A program made the translations under genes and the position numbers. Below are positions 60,462-64,000 of a stretch of 64,000 nt of DNA, in pieces. The stretch's first letter is position 1. Every line of letters begins with the position of its first letter. Origin of the DNA: Varroa destructor (taxonomy: Eukaryota > Arthropoda > Arachnida > Mesostigmata > Varroidae). The stretch covers positions 23,553,061 through 23,617,060 of the forward strand of contig NW_019211456.1 in the NCBI RefSeq assembly GCF_002443255.2, read 5' to 3'. The notes under the pieces were generated by a model. The model saw nothing but the letters and a program-made list of their open reading frames with translations, did not search any database and was not told the DNA's origin.

Positions 60462-62727
60462 CTAAGAACTGATGAAGTTACACGTCTTGGTACTTGAACA
60501 ATTCTCGAAACTTTTAGTCGAGAGAGTGTACGTTTTGGGAGAACTTGACGATGTCCTCGATCTTCGCCCTAAGCTACCTAAGGTGCCTTTTTTCATTATC
60601 AGTAAAAAGAGTCCGATTATCGAGAACCGAGTTTCATCGAACGTGCAACACGTAAGAGGTGGCAAATTGCACTAAGCGGGAAGCAATAAATAGCTATATA
60701 ATCTACAGTTCTGTTTGGTCTGTATCTATAAAAATGCTTTTGGGGTAATACGGACTCAAACGACTACACCAAGTACCAGTTTTATTATTAAAGAGTTAGA
60801 ACATTTTGCGTTATTATAAGCTGTAGCCTCAATGTGACTTGGAGTAGAATTGATTCGTGGTGCCGACCAGGAATAATGTACTCTCTGTCAAGATATTGTT
60901 TTAATTTATGTAGCAAATTGCAAAGTGGGAAGTTAAATCAGTAGAGCGTTTCTGGCCTTCCCATGACAGAACTTCTATAATGATAACTGTGGTATGTGGC
61001 AGCTGTAGGTCCTGTGTTTCGCGATTCTGAAATCTTCTTCACCGTCACATTACATATTCCATAACGTGCAGAGTCAGCCTTTCTAACATTAATTTACATA
61101 CGCTCATTCTGCGATCGACTATTTTCGACAAAAGTCTAACTGGTTTAATGCTTCTTGGTACGGCAATGCAATCACGGCAATAAATTCTGCCCGTGCGACG
61201 CGAAATCGTCGACTGGCTGTGGGCTTAAATAAGCTGGCAAATCGATCATTGCAAAACGGGTCGTTCGGGATTGCTGGGCCGTATCAGGAAGAAATCCTTC
61301 TATGTAGCATAGTATTAAACCAGTAACTTTTCTTGAGTTAGAAACCCAAGCTATTAAGTAATTCCAGCTCTATTGGTCGGTAACGTTATGTTTTGTTCAG
61401 TAGGTTCTTATTAATTAGACGATGTACATAAGAGCATATACTTGGTTTACTTCTCAGGACTCGGTCAGGAAGTCCACAGGCTTATTACTTTAACTACTGC
61501 AACCTTTCGCCCGAATTCGTGGTCGCCACCAACTGTGACCCGAAAACAAGTAAGCCGTTCCGCGTACGCTATGCCTTATGTGCTGCTTCGAAAGCACCGC
61601 GCAACGGGAACGTAATGGCACTAAATCCTATTCTTTAAACACTTCTCGATGAGTTACTTCTAGGAATACCGAGATCAGTTTCTCAAAGGCGGCTTGGCTG
61701 TTGGACGGTCCGCATAGAAAAATGTAGTGTTTAGGGAAAATATAGAATTATTTTATCTTCTTAGAGTCATCATTTCTAAAGCATACATCTAAGTATTCAC
61801 ACTCTACGAGTTGCACACACCGCATACCGGGGCTTTTTTTCTCTAATGATATTTAATTGGTACCGCTTCACTCTCAACAAAGAGCTGTGTTTTTGGGTTT
61901 CTAAAACTATGCATTGATAACGCCGGCAATACAAACTTTTCCTCACCGAAATAGACCAAACTGAAAATGGTCCGCATCCAAGATACCTCCTAATAGCCCT
62001 ATTCGATGGCGAAATACTGAATTCTAAGGACCAATCGTTAAGATATGAAGCGTTAAAGGGCACGACTAGCGCTGTTAATGCAATTTGAACTAACGATATA
62101 AGTTATTAGACGCAAATCGTCTATCTTGGAATAAATAAGACTATTTTTTCTAAGCTCTCCCAACCAATTTCAATAGTCTCCACTCATTCTTCGGCTAACC
62201 TCTTCGTATCCTACTGTCTGCCTATATTATATGTATTATACGGAGAGTTTGTTCTCCGTAAATGTTTGTTATAACAATACGCATCCTGGTAATAATTTTC
62301 AGCCTGTTATGGCAATTCTGCAGGAGCATTGGTCGTAAAAAATCAGAGGGTATGTCTAAATTCAAAACAAATATAAATGACAATGTATCAGGTTCTCAGG
62401 TGCGCTACTTCAGCTTCGGCTGTTAATTCTTGAACGTATTTTAAACTTTACTGTTTAGCGAAAAAGGCTATATTATGAAGTTACAACTGTGTAAAAAGGC
62501 TGGCTAGAAGAGAAAGTCGAAAGGGTACAAACGTAGAGAGACCAACCCGTATACGAGAGTTTGCACCCGAATTACGTTTAGAATAGCTAAGAGTCTGGCT
62601 GTACTTTACGATAAACCAAGCTCTGACTTTCAAATTAATTTCAAGTGCATAGTTTGGGAAATTTTAATTATCCGAAAATATTTCAACTCTAACTTCTAAC
62701 TTATAGATGCACTCAGAATTTATCCAT

Positions 62728-63060
62728 TTAAGTTCGCTCACAGCATTCATTTGTCGAAACGAACTTATCTAAATGATCCGTTAAAGGATTTAGATAAGGC
62801 GATATATTGGATTGTAGAAATTCCGTGTTGGCGGATGTAGTACAGTCGATATCTACCTTCGTGTCTCGAAATAGATCGTCATTTTCTAAGGGCGCAGGAA
62901 AGAGTGCTGTTTCGTAGACTATTATTAGAACTAAATCGACTGGCCGCCTAGCATATTGATGAATACCCAAGCGTTTGGCTAGTAGACGGAGGTATCGATC
63001 GTAATGGATACGCCTGCTAAATCTGTACATGCTATATAATATAGCATGCCTATAAGACAA
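62728..63060 (-). other. Open frame of about 110 codons, weak candidate coding
   Basis: The first ATG at about 63,031 gives roughly 101 residues, basic at the N-terminus (YRFSRRIHYDRYLRLLAKRL) and acidic later. It has no recognised motif, no clear splice signals, and its start lies inside the 21-bp palindrome. Within the length expected by chance. Confidence 0.15.
63028..63048. repeat. 21-bp perfect palindrome
   Basis: catgctatat and atatagcatg flank a single central base. The centre is A/T-rich and could extrude as a cruciform. It overlaps the first codons of a low-confidence minus-strand ORF (62,728-63,060). Confidence 0.9.
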
Positions 63061-63314
63061 ACAGGCTGGCTGGCTTGAAGCACCCAGACGAAAAACGCCA
63101 CAAAAAACATTGCTAACGATAAGAAACCCTTTATCACAGATAATTCACACCTAACCTGACACGCCTAAACGTGCTGTAAGCATGTGACGTGTATTTCGAA
63201 GCTGAACACTCCGAAGTGTCCGAGGATATCATATCAAAAATAATTCTATACTTTGTGAATTAAAGTACAACAATATAACTGTAGAAGCGTTGGGCTATGT
63301 CCTTATTGTACGAA

Positions 63315-63330
63315 CCGGCTGAAAAGCCGG
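63315..63330. repeat. 6-bp hairpin with GAAA loop
   Basis: CCGGCT-GAAA-AGCCGG, a G/C stem closed by a GNRA-type tetraloop. Short enough to be chance; recorded because of its stability as RNA. Confidence 0.5.
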
Positions 63331-64000
63331 CCTAACCGCAGTTGATAATTGGCCTGCAGTTAGCCAGCCATCTGTCCGCGCAAATACTGCTTTCGTTCGT
63401 CCAATAAAAGAAAAGAAGTTTTTAATGATATCATTTGATATGTATTTTACCTCAAGAGATGGCTACAAGACGCGTAACAACGCAGGATATTATAGTAACC
63501 AATAATGCTTGTACGTTCACCAGAGGCAGAAAGCATGGGTTGATTTAGTAGAACTTTAGTGCTACCACTGTCAAGCTGGCGAAACGCGTCGGGTTCGGTA
63601 AAATCATATATAACGGTTCGGAACGGTTTAAACAGTTCGGAAACATATCGGGAACTATTCCCTACATATACATTCGTCTTTGGTGATTACTGGCGCCGTA
63701 AGGCCGTAAGTGACTCACTTCAAATTCACGAAAAACGTGAGTGTGAGCATGAGCTACAGCCCTTCCATATAACACCTTTGACCACAGTCAAACTAATTTT
63801 TTCCTGACAATGGTAAAATTAATCACTTGGAGATGTTCTGGTCCATTCAGAGAGACCAAATGGGCTCACAACAAACAGATCCCAACCCAAGTTGCGCTAT
63901 CTAATAATCAAGCATGTAACGACATTGGTCCTATCACGATTATTCTTTCCAGTGAGTCAATAGCACCTCTCCGTATGTGCCCGTAAGCGTTGCTGTTGGT

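Larger units (their letters stand above)
47760..64000. other. Non-coding stretch downstream of the membrane-protein gene
   Basis: Mostly featureless A+T-rich DNA with poly-T tracts at 48,202-48,213 and 54,452-54,463, AT microsatellites at 56.0 and 56.9 kb, the nested inverted repeat at 50.7 kb and the palindrome at 63.0 kb. Three repeats of aacggcaa cluster at 51,219-51,256. Apart from the weak candidate exons listed separately, no gene is supported. Confidence 0.55.

Overview
The window looks like a piece of an animal nuclear genome and contains few genes. The evidence is a DEG/ENaC-family cation channel (a family found only in animals) split by GT-AG introns whose phases match, decayed mariner transposase copies, AT-dinucleotide microsatellites, roughly 60% A+T by eye, and long stretches without coding signal. 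An arthropod, possibly a mite or other arachnid, is my best guess. That rests on inference (mariner relics, intron sizes, divergence of the channel), not on any diagnostic marker. I see no bacterial operons, CRISPR array, rRNA or convincing tRNA.

Layout. 1-33,200 is almost entirely non-coding: AT-rich and mixed-composition DNA with microsatellites, a perfect 17-bp hairpin at 20,090-20,141 and a decayed mariner helix-turn-helix fragment near 17,010-17,235. 33,208-39,980 (minus strand) is the best supported gene, a four-exon DEG/ENaC channel that I reconstruct as 566 residues with both membrane segments, the cysteine-rich extracellular region and a G-x-S filter. Its 3.9-kb first intron carries an internally deleted mariner relic in the antisense direction (about 36,846-37,480). 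39,981-46,700 is non-coding apart from one weak candidate exon and an (ATCG)5 microsatellite. 46,707-47,570 (plus) is a single-exon ORF for a 287-residue, probably type II, single-pass membrane protein that I cannot assign to a family. 47,571-64,000 is again mostly non-coding, with a nested inverted repeat near 50,675-50,746, a perfect palindrome at 63,028-63,048 and a few low-confidence candidate exons.

The two supported genes are on opposite strands, about 6.7 kb apart, and head away from each other (a divergent pair). Both products should sit in the plasma membrane or secretory pathway, but nothing in the sequence shows that they work together. With about 6% stop codons per frame, a dozen or more stop-free stretches of about 100 codons are expected by chance in 64 kb. 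I therefore treated most such ORFs as chance unless family motifs or matching splice sites supported them. I did not find a clear new multi-gene system. The most useful leads are the unusual channel, the orphan membrane protein and the unexplained inverted repeats.
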